28,201 bases of DNA from Priapulus caudatus (taxonomy: Eukaryota; Priapulida; Priapulimorpha; Priapulimorphida; Priapulidae): assembly GCF_000485595.1 (NCBI RefSeq), contig NW_014577185.1, forward strand, positions 347,193-375,393. The letters run 5' to 3'. This document shows positions 19,831 to 28,201 of the stretch, in pieces; the first letter of the stretch is position 1; each line of letters opens with the position of its first letter. The translations under genes were made by a program, and so were the position numbers. The notes below the pieces were generated by a model. That model saw nothing but the letters and a program-made list of their open reading frames with translations. It was not told the DNA's origin and did no database searches.

Positions 19831-22165
19831 GGTGCAGTGCAGTACTACTACGCAGGAAGCGGGAGAATAAACATCTTCGTGCTGTTGTACACACGCTGCT
19901 GTGCGTTTCTTCCTCGATACATTTTTTTCTCGATGTCTCGTATAAAGAAACGAGTGCACTCGACCATTTTCCGGCCTGACAGCTTCCTAACAAGGATAAT
20001 TGTCACTTGGAATCTGGGCAGATTTCGATGCGCCCGAACACATGAAAGTTGGCGATGAAATAGTTGCGAAGGAAAACCCATCGGTGTGTCTTAATGCTGC
20101 TGATTGAGTATAGCTCGATTATTGACCACAATCGCTCGTGATGCTTTGTGCAACTTTCAGCGACACTGGAAATGGATTAGGGCAACAGTGTGCGTGTAAG
20201 TGGGTGAGCAATTAGATTGTAAACAGTTGTCTTGGTCATCGGGAAAGGTTAGATAGCGATTAGTGTGAAGTGGCTGATTGAAAGCAGTCGTCCTGGTCGT
20301 AGAGGATGGTTGGGGTATAGTAAGTAATAACACACCAACTTCAGTATCCACGCCCGTTCACTCCGAACTTCCAAGACTTTCTATATAGACATGGTAGCGG
20401 ATCGTGATAACTTACTATTTAGTATAGATACTTATTGGTGGAGCATTTATTACGTGGTTAGCTCGTAAAATAATTGTTTTCCAAGAGATATTTCCATTTA
20501 TAATTATACGCATCGATAATATATTTCTATAGAAATATTGATCCATACATTTCCAGTTGTATTCGAAAGTCATGTTATGATAGGCATGTGTCTAATCTTT
20601 CTGCGTTCTGTTGTAATTCCACGATGATGATGATGTGCAATGGGCTTGTGGTTAGGAATATTTACGAGTTGGAAAACTCGATATAAGCTCATATGCAAAT
20701 ATTCACACGATGCGCGCATGCTTCTCTAGTGTCGGTGTAGCCTATGTGGCTGCCGCGAATCCTGCGTCAATACTAGCTCTACTATCGTTTCTAAATGTGA
20801 TTTCCTTCGCTGCTATTATATTTTTCGTCTTATACATTTTTGTCCAAAACTGTTTACGTAAGAAGCTTCCGATGAACGTTTTCTTTTTTGGAAAAATGTG
20901 TAAACAAGTCTGGTCGGTGGATGTTTAGGAGCAACTGTGTCTAGGTCGACTTTCATTTTCGCGTGTTGCAATATTGCAAATTAAAGTCTGAGGATTATTT
21001 TTCGTATTAGATGGCTTTCACACAGAATCTATATTTTTACTATGCCTACTTTCCCATTGCTCTTGTGACGAATTTATTTACGGATTAAATACAAAATATG
21101 ATATGAAATATGAAGCGAGTTTGTAGCATGTCTTCCGATGTCCGTTTCGCACAATACATTTAATTTATGCGAGATTTTTTTTAAATAGACAATTGCGAAT
21201 GTTTCATCAACTTGAGAGATAAAACCCATGGACAACTCGACATAGTAGAAAATGACATTTCTTTTTCCAAACCATCACAAAACCACAATACCGAAACCGC
21301 CCTACAAGACCACATACGACAACAACACAGTCACATTCAGCAAATACACGTACACGTGTAGCTCACAGACATCCAAACACGGCTGCAAGTTTACACTCTT
21401 ACAGATACGGCTAGCCAATTCCCTCATCGGTGATTACAATGCAGTGCGGCGAGAATTCCCGAGCCCGATCTGTCTAACCGCACAATATTATATTTCATTA
21501 CGATGCGTCCTTGCAATTTGCTTTCCGATGTTCTATAGACATATTAGTAAAAATTGGTGGTACGGGAAGTTTAGACGTAACACTGGCCTGATGTTCAAAT
21601 CATCCAACTAGCGAGTATCTTGGCAGCATTCCAAAACATTACCGTTCTGCGCTCATCTGCAATGATGCGAAGTTTTATACGCCCAGCGTGCTCACAGTAG
21701 CGAACGCGTATGCATCGACAGCACCCCCCAACCACACACACGCACGCACGAACACATGCACACCCACACTCATCTGCGTTTCCTTACGTTAATCTACTCC
21801 ATTGCAAACCGATATGTAGAAGCTCGGAATATCTGCGCGTGCATAGGGGGTCTCGGTAAGAAATACATGCGTCGTCCACATGATTTACTTAGTGATGATA
21901 ACAGGAGATTGATAGACTCCTGATGATAACTTCTATGCAACGGCTTTTCTACGGTCCATTTGACAGCACACTACATTACAGGGGAGTACCGACCAAGCAT
22001 GAGCGGTTACCATGGAGTGAACGCAACCGATCTCCACTCCCACACGAACGACACGAGAGTAGAGGCACAAAACACGTTGACTTAGAAAATAGAGCGGTGA
22101 AGATCTGGGACCCGAAATGTATTTCTATGATAAACAGAAGATATAACAACTGTTGCCGTTCTCTG
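19831..22165. other. Intergenic, no gene seen
   Basis: Frames at 20710-20928 (72 codons, with one hydrophobic stretch) and 21252-21611 (119 codons, Thr/Lys/Tyr-rich start) were inspected. Neither resembles a known family, and neither has clear splice or promoter context. Confidence 0.5.
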
Positions 22166-22173
22166 TCAGTGGT

Positions 22174-22360
22174 GCTCATAGGGTCTATGTCACCCAGGGT
22201 ACTGCCGGAACGTACCCTGGTCATTATTTGATATGGTTAGGGTTAGGATTAGGGTTGGGGTTAGGGTCAGGGAGTAGGCGTAGGCGACTCCCTAGACTCG
22301 TTAGTGGAGTAGGCGAGGTACGGTCCGGCAGTACCCCGGGGGACATAGACCCTCTCAGCA
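22174..22360. mobile_element. Small hAT-like inverted-repeat element with telomere-like core
   Basis: Arms of about 43 bp face each other: GGGTCTATGTCACCCAGGG and GTACTGCCGGAACGTACC at the left pair with their complements at about 22313-22350. The direct repeat TCAGTGGT flanks the element at 22166-22173 and 22361-22368. An 8-bp duplication is characteristic of hAT-type insertion. The core (22233-22275) contains several GGTTAGGGTTAGG-like units. There is no coding capacity. Confidence 0.65.
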
Positions 22361-22790
22361 TCAGTGGTCAGCACATGTATATATAAGAGACGTAGCTCTC
22401 CCCAGACGTCACAACCATGTGCTATAGTTTATATATATATATATATGCGTGGGTATGCGTGTGCGTGTGTGTTGTAGCGTGAGCGTGGTCGGGCGGACTT
22501 AATCCTGCTGCCAGTGGTTACAACCAACTAGTTTCACGAGGTTGCCGCTCCAAACGTAACTGCCAGGCAGGCATGCGAGAAATTACATGCTGGTAGTTTA
22601 TTGATCAGTAGTGACACCTAGTGGCAGAGTTTCCGAGTTTATACCGGAAAACAATTCTTTACACACTTACATGGCAACAACACCAAGTAAAAATGTTAAC
22701 ACTTGTGACATGATCAGGGGTAATGGCAAGCTAATGGAGACTGTACAAAACCCATGTCATTCTGCAAGCGAGGGACCAACCATAGTAAAT
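22360..22790. repeat. 431-bp tandem duplication, copy 1
   Basis: Positions 22360-22790 are repeated at 22791-23221 with an offset of exactly 431 and only scattered substitutions, mostly in the TA/TG-rich part. The unit contains a short inverted repeat (AGCACATG against CATGTGCT), a TA/TG microsatellite and about 220 bp of unique sequence. Open frames inside it are short (about 60-68 codons) and carry no known domain. Confidence 0.95.
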
Positions 22791-23221
22791 ATCAGTGGTC
22801 AGCACATGTATATATAAGAGACGTAGCTCTCCCCAGACGTCACAACCATGTGCTATAGTTTATATATAAATATATGTGCGTGGGTATGCGTGTGCGTGTG
22901 TGTTGTAGCGTGAGCGTGGTAGGGCGGACTTAATCATGCTGCCAGTGGTTACAACCAACTAGTTTCACGAGGTTGCCGCTCCAAACGTAACTGCCAGGCA
23001 GGCATGCGAGAAATTACATGCTGGTAGTTTATTGATCAGTAGTGACACCTAGTGGCAGAGTTTCCGAGTTTATACCGGAAAACAATTCTATACACACTTA
23101 CATGGCAACAACACCAAGTAAAAATGTTAACACTTGTGACATGATCAGGGGTAATGGCAAGCTAATGGAGACTGTACAAAAGCCATGTCATTCTGCTAGC
23201 GAGGGACCAACCATAGTAAAT
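22791..23221. repeat. 431-bp tandem duplication, copy 2
   Basis: Second copy of the unit at 22360-22790. It lies about 520 bp beyond the SEC11 stop codon. On the minus strand it contains AATAAA (complement of TTTATT at 23028-23033), a possible SEC11 polyadenylation signal, but no nearer canonical signal was found and this is uncertain. Confidence 0.95.
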
Positions 23222-23740
23222 TAATTTGCTGTAAGTTCAGGCCACAAATAATAATCCATGCCTTTCAAATATGTGGTTTCCAAGAAACTAATTAATATAT
23301 TTGTCCTACTTTAGACATAAATGTACAGAATCGTGTTTCTAAGATGAGATGAATAGACATAATATGTATTTCAACAGAAAGCCACTTTCAATGAGCACAC
23401 ACCAAGATACCGCATTGCAAACTATCCCATTTGAATATTTTAAATATCCTGTCATTTTAGAAGACATGACAGAAACTCTCGGTTAGATGCTACCCTGAAA
23501 TCGAGATAAAATGCTTCTACCCATAGCCAGTGTCGAGGAAATTCAATATTCTAAAAAAATAAAGAACGATCAGAGACAAATAATTCACCCATACGTGCAA
23601 AGATTGTTGAACTAGAATCTTGACGCAGGGTGTCCTTCTGTCTGTACTCTGGTTGTATGATGAGCACCATCGTGTGCTTTTAAATACTAATATCCGACAG
23701 AGTGCTTTGCAGATCTGTGTGTCGGGTGGAGCAGCGGACA

Positions 23741-23791
23741 TCATTCACGGTGTATCAAGACGAAAATTCCTAAGCAGGCCAGCACTGCATA
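23741..23791 (-). CDS. SEC11: SEC11 coding exon 5 (C-terminal hydrophobic segment and stop)
   Basis: A 51-nt coding part after the acceptor TTGCAG (AG at 23793-23792). It encodes [16 protein letters not shown] and then TGA. This matches the conserved hydrophobic tail ending in HRE. It was found by searching the minus strand downstream for the missing C-terminus; its length and phase fit exactly. Confidence 0.94.
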   Translation of the reverse strand, partial: YAVLACLGIFVLIHRE

Positions 23792-26700
23792 CTGCAACAC
23801 AACGGCACAGATATGTCACAACCCACGGCAATGGTACCCACGTTAGGCATGGCCCATAGTAACGTTTGCAGTCGAATTTACACACAACATGTGCAGGGTA
23901 GGAGAGGTCTAGTCTGACAGGACCTCAGCTGCGAGAGCACTTTTGAATGAGAAAAGGCCTATAGATGTTTACCTACATATAAAACTTACTAAGTAATTAC
24001 ACATGTCCGTAACAGATTTTTACTATGTTATCAGTCTAACAATAACATATTGGATGCCATGGCCAGTGTCACCTCCTGTGATAATAACACTTGCTCTAAC
24101 GCGTGCAAATTTACATGTAATACCAGTTCATGAGCTGTTACAGTGTACTTGCAATTGTCTACTATAAGTTAGTGTATTGGAGAGGAACAGTACTCTAGAA
24201 TTTAATAGTATATTATTACATAACTATAGTATATACCTACATATTTTCTGTTATCAGAAATTAACTTTGGTTATCAAAGATCACATTTTTACAAGCAACA
24301 ATTTTGGGTGTTACCATGAAACCATAACATAAAGTTTCACTTTTTCAATTTTTAATTTGCATGTTTCACGTTGTAACCTAATAATAAAGTGTGATTATAC
24401 CACCACAGGTAGTACTACACGTGTTGTAAGCAGGTAATCAATGACAGTTTCAAAAACATTAAAAAACCATTTCTAACCAATATTGAACCACAACATTTCC
24501 CATGTACGATGACGTCAACGTACTTTAACTGAAAGCATGCATTAAACCTAGAGTACCGTTCCTCTTTCAATTTTCATTTTGTCAAGTGTCAAACGGTGAA
24601 AGTACGTGTGGCAGTTCTGAGCATGTACCTTGAATTTTGGATAGTCGTTCATTAGAATGGTGACTATGCCGACATAAGGGACGAATCCTCTGGCTCGCCC
24701 CACCACGTCCTTCTTCTCCAGCCACAGTTGGCCCGGTGCATAGAGACCCCGGTCATCCACCGCATTGTTGTCACCCTTTGTGAGGAACTTTACCCGTCCA
24801 TCCACCCTAGCAAGGTGCATGACAATACAGCGAGTGAACATGGCAACAAGCCAGCAACGATCAGCATTAATCTCTCAGTTAATCATGCTCGAACATGGTA
24901 CATTCAAGTAGAACATTTAAATATATTTCAACCAAACTTCATCACATTTAAGCAATATACTGAATTTCATGGGAAAGGTAAGAGATACGAAATATGTGGG
25001 ACTTTGTGTATCTCTCTATTTAAACCTCACTTTGTCATTTAAGTAAAATACAATGATATATTATATAGAGTGAATGTGCAGATGCACGTATTCATACAAT
25101 AAAACATCTAACAAATACACTGAAATTGATGGATCACTTTCTATATTGTTCTTACTTACCTCTGATGTAGTTTCAGCACTCTGTGAACAATAGGTATATC
25201 TCTCCCTTCGACTTTGAACACGACTATTTCCCCGACGCTTATCGGATCTTGCTGGTAATTTGTGAGAAACAATAGGTCTCCTCTGTGAAATGCCGGCTCC
25301 ATACTCCCACTGTAGACAAAGCAACAACGTTTCATTAAGTATGTTTTCTACGCCTGCACGCGGCCATTCAATGACATGCAGAGATGCATGCACACGCACT
25401 CGCACACACGCGCACACACACACACGACCTGGTCTGGTCCAGCGCAAACTTTCCAACTTACCTGAGTACAACAACGATGGGGCTTTCACTACCTGTCACA
25501 ACCATCAGTCCCTTCCAAATCATGAGAGCTGATGATACAATCATGCCAAAGTTCAAAACTTGATATACCATCTGAAACAGCATTAACAGGAACGGCTTAT
25601 TCCTACATTTAGAACACAAGGCCATATTAGACCACAACATTATAGTTAACAAGGCAAGTGAGGCACTGTTAAATAAGACATTTACAGATATTCATTTTTA
25701 ACATTCAGAGTTGGTTATTATACCACCAAATCTTCTTCTCAAAGCAAGTTCTTTACTGTGTATATTTAGTGTCTGCTCAAGAACAGCCTTGTACACTACG
25801 GATATTTAGCTCAGGGCTGGGGAGTCAAACATGAAATGTAAACTCATTATGACAAGACTTACCAGTAATTATGCATAGAAATATGTTATATTATGTTATG
25901 TTCTTACACTTGTCATAATCCCCACTATTCACATTCCTCGATGTTGACAGCCAGGGGTCCATCATTAGAAACATATACGTAGTTAAAACATCATGAGTAT
26001 ATGGTGTCATAACTTTTGAAGAGTAGCATACAAAAGTTGAGATTTTATACATATGTTAGCAGGGTTCTTCCCAAGGAATATCACAATGCATGTCATTTAT
26101 TGATGGATAAAAGGCTGGTGAGGTCATTGTACCAATTCAAGTCATATACACGTGTCATAAGCAGCCCCAATACATGTATATACTCGATCAGTTTGGAGAT
26201 ATATACATCAAGCTGATAAAACACAGTATGACTCTGTTGGGATCATGATAAGTAAGCAGCTTTAAATTAACTTTAATGTCGATGGGTTCAAGGGATGTCA
26301 CAAATTAGCTTCAGCTTTGAAGGAATACCAAACCCGACATTTGTTAAAGGCCAGGGAAGAACCATGATTGAATAGTCATATAACTATTCATGATAATAAC
26401 CCAGGTTTTTATATCTTGAAAAAAATCCAGTGCTATAGCCTATAGGGCCTATGGAAAGAACTGACACCTTCGAATTGAAAGGTGGACACGCTAACCACGT
26501 GGCGACTGAGCTGTCAATAATATGATATCTCCATATATAAACTACAGGATATGACTGCCCGATCCAGCCAGCATGAGCACGTACAACTTAATACACGTTA
26601 CAATCACCGTGACACTCACACTGTCACTTAAAACACCCTGTACCGGCGTATTTAGACGCTCGCCCCAAACTGGACGCTCCTAAGTGCGCATGCGCGCAGG

Positions 26701-27218
26701 CGCCTCTTGTTTTGCAAGGGCGCACACAGCGCATGCACAATATGCGCATTAGTCATCTGCGCATCTTGCCCTTCGACACGGTCGCAATAAACAAACATGG
26801 CGGACTTCCCTGTCACTGATGGAAACATTTGATTGAAACAATTTGCAATATGTAGTAAATTAGTAAGACTGTGTTATGTGTGTCAGGTTACAAGGCGAAA
26901 CAAAAGAAAACGAAAGAGCATGTCTACTATTTCCTATGGCCGTGCAAAACAAGATTCAAACAAAAAGAAAACAAGAGCAAAACAAAAGAGCATGCCTACG
27001 GAGCGTCCAAATACTACGAGCGTCCAAATACGCCGGTACAACCCTAAAGAGAGGCTAAACAGCCTGCCTTGGCATTGTGACTGTCACGATTCTGGAACTT
27101 AGGCCTAGTCATGAATGACAGACCACTTCCTTTGTAGACACAATGTGACAACTAAATCAATCTTACATACCTGGCGCTTATTCATACGCTTTACATCGTC
27201 GAGAAAATCTAGATTCAT
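23741..27218 (-). CDS. SEC11: SEC11, catalytic subunit of the ER signal peptidase complex, complete, five exons
   Basis: SEC11 is the serine protease of the signal peptidase complex. It cuts signal peptides from secretory and membrane proteins on the lumenal side of the ER. Minus-strand exons 27218-27171, 25571-25462, 25309-25160, 24806-24629 and 23791-23741 join into 178 residues; human SEC11A has 179. The start [16 protein letters not shown] is typical of the family. Next come a membrane segment (about 20-37, [18 protein letters not shown]), the catalytic serine in SGSMEP (Ser55), the general-base histidine in PIVHRVLK (His95) and the aspartates in [10 protein letters not shown] (Asp115, 120, 121). 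The signature [17 protein letters not shown] leads to the terminal HRE. All introns are GT-AG, and the phases are 0, 2, 2 and 0. The gene converges on Rab27. Family assignment is essentially certain; whether it is the SEC11A or SEC11C type is not meaningful outside vertebrates. Confidence 0.97.
23792..24628 (-). other. SEC11 intron 4
   Basis: An 837-bp AT-rich GT-AG intron. I see no repeat or gene in it. Confidence 0.85.
24629..24806 (-). CDS. SEC11: SEC11 coding exon 4 (catalytic Asp region)
   Basis: A 178-nt exon after the acceptor GCTAG (AG at 24808-24807). It encodes [40 protein letters not shown] and [19 protein letters not shown], the most conserved block of the family. The donor AAG|GTACAT is at 24628. 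The open frame runs past the donor, but the residues there are not SEC11-like. Confidence 0.97.
24807..25159 (-). other. SEC11 intron 3
   Basis: A 353-bp AT-rich GT-AG intron with no further feature. The open frame at 24728-25042 on the + strand is a shadow. Confidence 0.85.
25160..25309 (-). CDS. SEC11: SEC11 coding exon 3 (catalytic Ser and His)
   Basis: A 150-nt exon after the acceptor CTACAG (AG at 25311-25310). It encodes [18 protein letters not shown], then [11 protein letters not shown] and [14 protein letters not shown], so both the nucleophile serine and the catalytic histidine lie here. The donor is AG|GTAAGT at 25159. Confidence 0.96.
25310..25461 (-). other. SEC11 intron 2
   Basis: A 152-bp intron containing a CA/CG microsatellite at about 25388-25425. 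Confidence 0.9.
25462..25571 (-). CDS. SEC11: SEC11 coding exon 2
   Basis: A 110-nt exon after the acceptor TTTCAG (AG at 25573-25572). It encodes the transmembrane anchor and the approach to the active site, [17 protein letters not shown] through PIVVVL, and ends with AG of a split Ser codon at a consensus donor AG|GTAAGT. Its first codon is ATG, but that is an internal methionine, because exon 1 supplies the true start. Confidence 0.96.
26455..26520 (-). repeat. Fragment of a tRNA-derived SINE (tentative)
   Basis: Read on the minus strand, the segment runs GCTCAGTCG, GTGGTTAGCGTGTCC, CACCTTTCAATTCGAAGGTG and then a degenerate GTTC box. This resembles a tRNA D arm, an anticodon-type stem (CACCTT/AAGGTG) and a T arm in order, as in tRNA-derived SINE heads. 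The acceptor stem and an intact B box are missing, so it is not a functional tRNA. Confidence 0.35.
26639..27040. mobile_element. 402-bp non-autonomous DNA element (MITE-like) with 4-bp target duplication in SEC11 intron 1
   Basis: The ends are inverted copies. TGTACCGGCGTATTT at the left matches its complement at the right end (about 27026-27040). The similarity continues through GACGCTCG and GGACGCTCC over roughly 50 bp with a few mismatches. The tetranucleotide ACCC directly flanks both ends (26635-26638 and 27041-27044), as expected for a target-site duplication. The interior has no transposase. It is GC-rich on the left and A-rich on the right, with AAAGAGCATG twice. The superfamily is not assigned. 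Confidence 0.75.
27171..27218 (-). CDS. SEC11: SEC11 coding exon 1
   Basis: A 48-nt coding part encoding [16 protein letters not shown], with the donor CAG|GTATGT just below 27171. The ATG has A at -3. It is too short to stand out as an ORF, but it matches the family N-terminus and joins in phase 0 to VYQVLNF of the next exon. Confidence 0.95.
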
Positions 27219-27720
27219 TTTGGCGAGGATAAGCGAGTTTCTTATATATACAAATACAGAAAACCGGCTGAACAAAATGATACAACACGTCAGCTACAAT
27301 GCTGCTGCCACCTATTAACAGAAATAAAAACTAATTTATTGCAAAACATTTCTCAAGCGTATTTTAGGCAATCCATGCATACATTGCATTTATGTACACA
27401 GCAGATGATGTAAATTTCCCTAGCTCAATTTTGAGTAAGTTTATTTACAAGCTCGTGTTTGCGATTTTACATATTTTGGCTTTGTCTGGCCTAGCCCGAC
27501 TAGGCTCGGTACAATCACAATCGTCGATTGCCCCCCCCCTCCCTCCTAGGGCTCTACGACAGTTTCACGCAGTGAGAAGCGAAAAGGTAACTTGTGGCTA
27601 TGTCTAGCACTATTATTATGATTATTTATACTTTGGACTATCAGTACCATACAAATTACTAACTACGCCGTGAAAACAGTCGCAGAGCCTAGTAGAACTA
27701 AGCGAGTTAAAGGGATTACG
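27219..27720 (-). promoter_or_regulatory. Presumed SEC11 5'UTR and promoter region
   Basis: This is the sequence immediately upstream of the SEC11 start codon on the minus strand. The part from about 27480 to 27600 is more GC-rich and includes a run of Cs at 27531-27539. No TATA box or defined start site can be assigned. The position alone supports this call. Confidence 0.3.
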
Positions 27721-28057
27721 TACATAAGTTTTTTATTTTTTATTTTTTATTTATTTATTTCGATAATTACTACAGCATACATTACATCGATAACAGCATA
27801 AATAAACAAAATGCAGCTAGAAAATTATCGAGGATGAAAACACAAAAAAGCGTGGCTAACACACTTATTTCCATTGTGGTTCAACATAACATTGTACATA
27901 ACATAACATAACATAACATTGTAACATTGTACTATAAACTATGGCAAATATATACCCACGATCCCCAAAATTTCTTAGTGAATACATTGTTAGTGTTACA
28001 GTACAAAACATTGAAATACAGCATGAAGAAAAAATATATACAAAAAAACACAAAAAA

Positions 28058-28201
28058 ACTTCAGCATATTATGTACAAGTAAAGCGATTAAGGTAAGTGT
28101 TGAGCAGTTAAAAAGAAAAAAAGAAGAAGAACTTCAGCATATTATGTACAAGTAAAGTGATTAAGGTAAGTGTTGAGCAGTTAAAAAGAAAAAAAAGAAA
28201 A
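28058..28201. repeat. 73-bp tandem repeat, two copies, cut by the window edge
   Basis: ACTTCAGCATATTATGTACA begins at 28058 and again at 28131, and the two units match apart from one substitution and an A-run length difference. The array probably continues beyond the window. ACATAACATAACATAAC at about 27897-27917 is a separate short repeat. Confidence 0.9.

Larger units (their letters stand above)
25572..27170 (-). other. SEC11 intron 1
   Basis: A 1599-bp GT-AG intron. It hosts the inverted-repeat element at 26639-27040 and a tRNA-like SINE fragment near 26455-26520. The rest (25572-26450) is AT-rich with no recognisable feature. Confidence 0.85.

Noticed and set aside
20710-20928. 72-codon frame with a hydrophobic stretch, possible small membrane protein
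   Set aside because: One hydrophobic run in AT-rich DNA is expected by chance. No other support.
21252-21611. 119-codon frame with a Thr/Lys/Tyr-rich N-terminus
   Set aside because: I recognise no family and see no promoter, splice or poly(A) context. It could be a small unknown gene, but sequence alone does not support it.
22233-22275. Genuine telomere or chromosome end
   Set aside because: The GGTTAGG units are few, imperfect and enclosed by transposon-like inverted repeats with unique DNA on both sides.
26639-26810. A housekeeping promoter for SEC11 or a divergent gene (NRF1-like and YY1-like motifs)
   Set aside because: The motifs lie inside a 402-bp inverted-repeat element with a target duplication, downstream of the true SEC11 first coding exon. 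Promoter activity remains possible but is not the simplest reading.
26833-27102. 89-codon Lys/Arg-rich open frame on the + strand
   Set aside because: Most of it lies in the A-rich half of the inverted-repeat element and its right terminus. It shows no domain or coding signature.

Overview
The window is animal (metazoan) nuclear DNA, most likely from a non-vertebrate. It has split genes with GT-AG introns, long microsatellite-rich intergenic stretches, several minisatellites and foldback elements, and one run of 19 Ns (15758-15776) that looks like an assembly gap. I cannot name the species from sequence alone. Two complete protein-coding genes can be read. They point tail to tail, with about 8 kb between their stop codons.

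Gene 1 (+ strand, coding 11974-15705) is a Rab27-family small GTPase in four coding exons: 11974-12144, 13632-13717, 14215-14442 and 15516-15705. It gives 224 residues ending in a Cys-Ser-Cys prenylation motif. Rab27 proteins dock secretory granules, lysosome-related organelles and exosome carriers. Gene 2 (- strand, coding 27218 down to 23741) is SEC11, the catalytic subunit of the ER signal peptidase complex. Its five coding exons (27171-27218, 25462-25571, 25160-25309, 24629-24806, 23741-23791) give 178 residues with the Ser-His-Asp catalytic residues intact. Both serve the secretory pathway in a broad sense, but nothing here shows that they are functionally coupled.

Layout: 1-11.9 kb is intergenic. 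It holds a degenerate repeat at the left edge, a degenerate minisatellite (about 840-1050), two long near-perfect inverted repeats (2230-2749 and 5857-6563), a 250-bp alternating CA/CG tract (4197-4447) and a decayed foldback (7299-7463). The Rab27 gene fills 11.95-15.7 kb. Its third intron carries two unrelated tandem arrays whose periods (39 and 30 bp) are multiples of three, and the first one duplicates the exon 3 splice donor. From 15.7 to 23.7 kb lie the gap, a 56-bp minisatellite with a 112-bp higher-order period, a 430-bp triplet block, a hairpin cluster, a small hAT-like element with telomere-like sequence, and a 431-bp tandem duplication. SEC11 occupies 23.7-27.2 kb. Its first intron contains a 402-bp inverted-repeat element with a 4-bp target duplication that carries promoter-like motifs. 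The right edge ends in a 73-bp tandem repeat.

I found no evidence of an operon, CRISPR array, prokaryotic or viral system. The most interesting features are structural: the splice-donor minisatellite in Rab27 intron 3 and the two long hairpin-forming inverted repeats.
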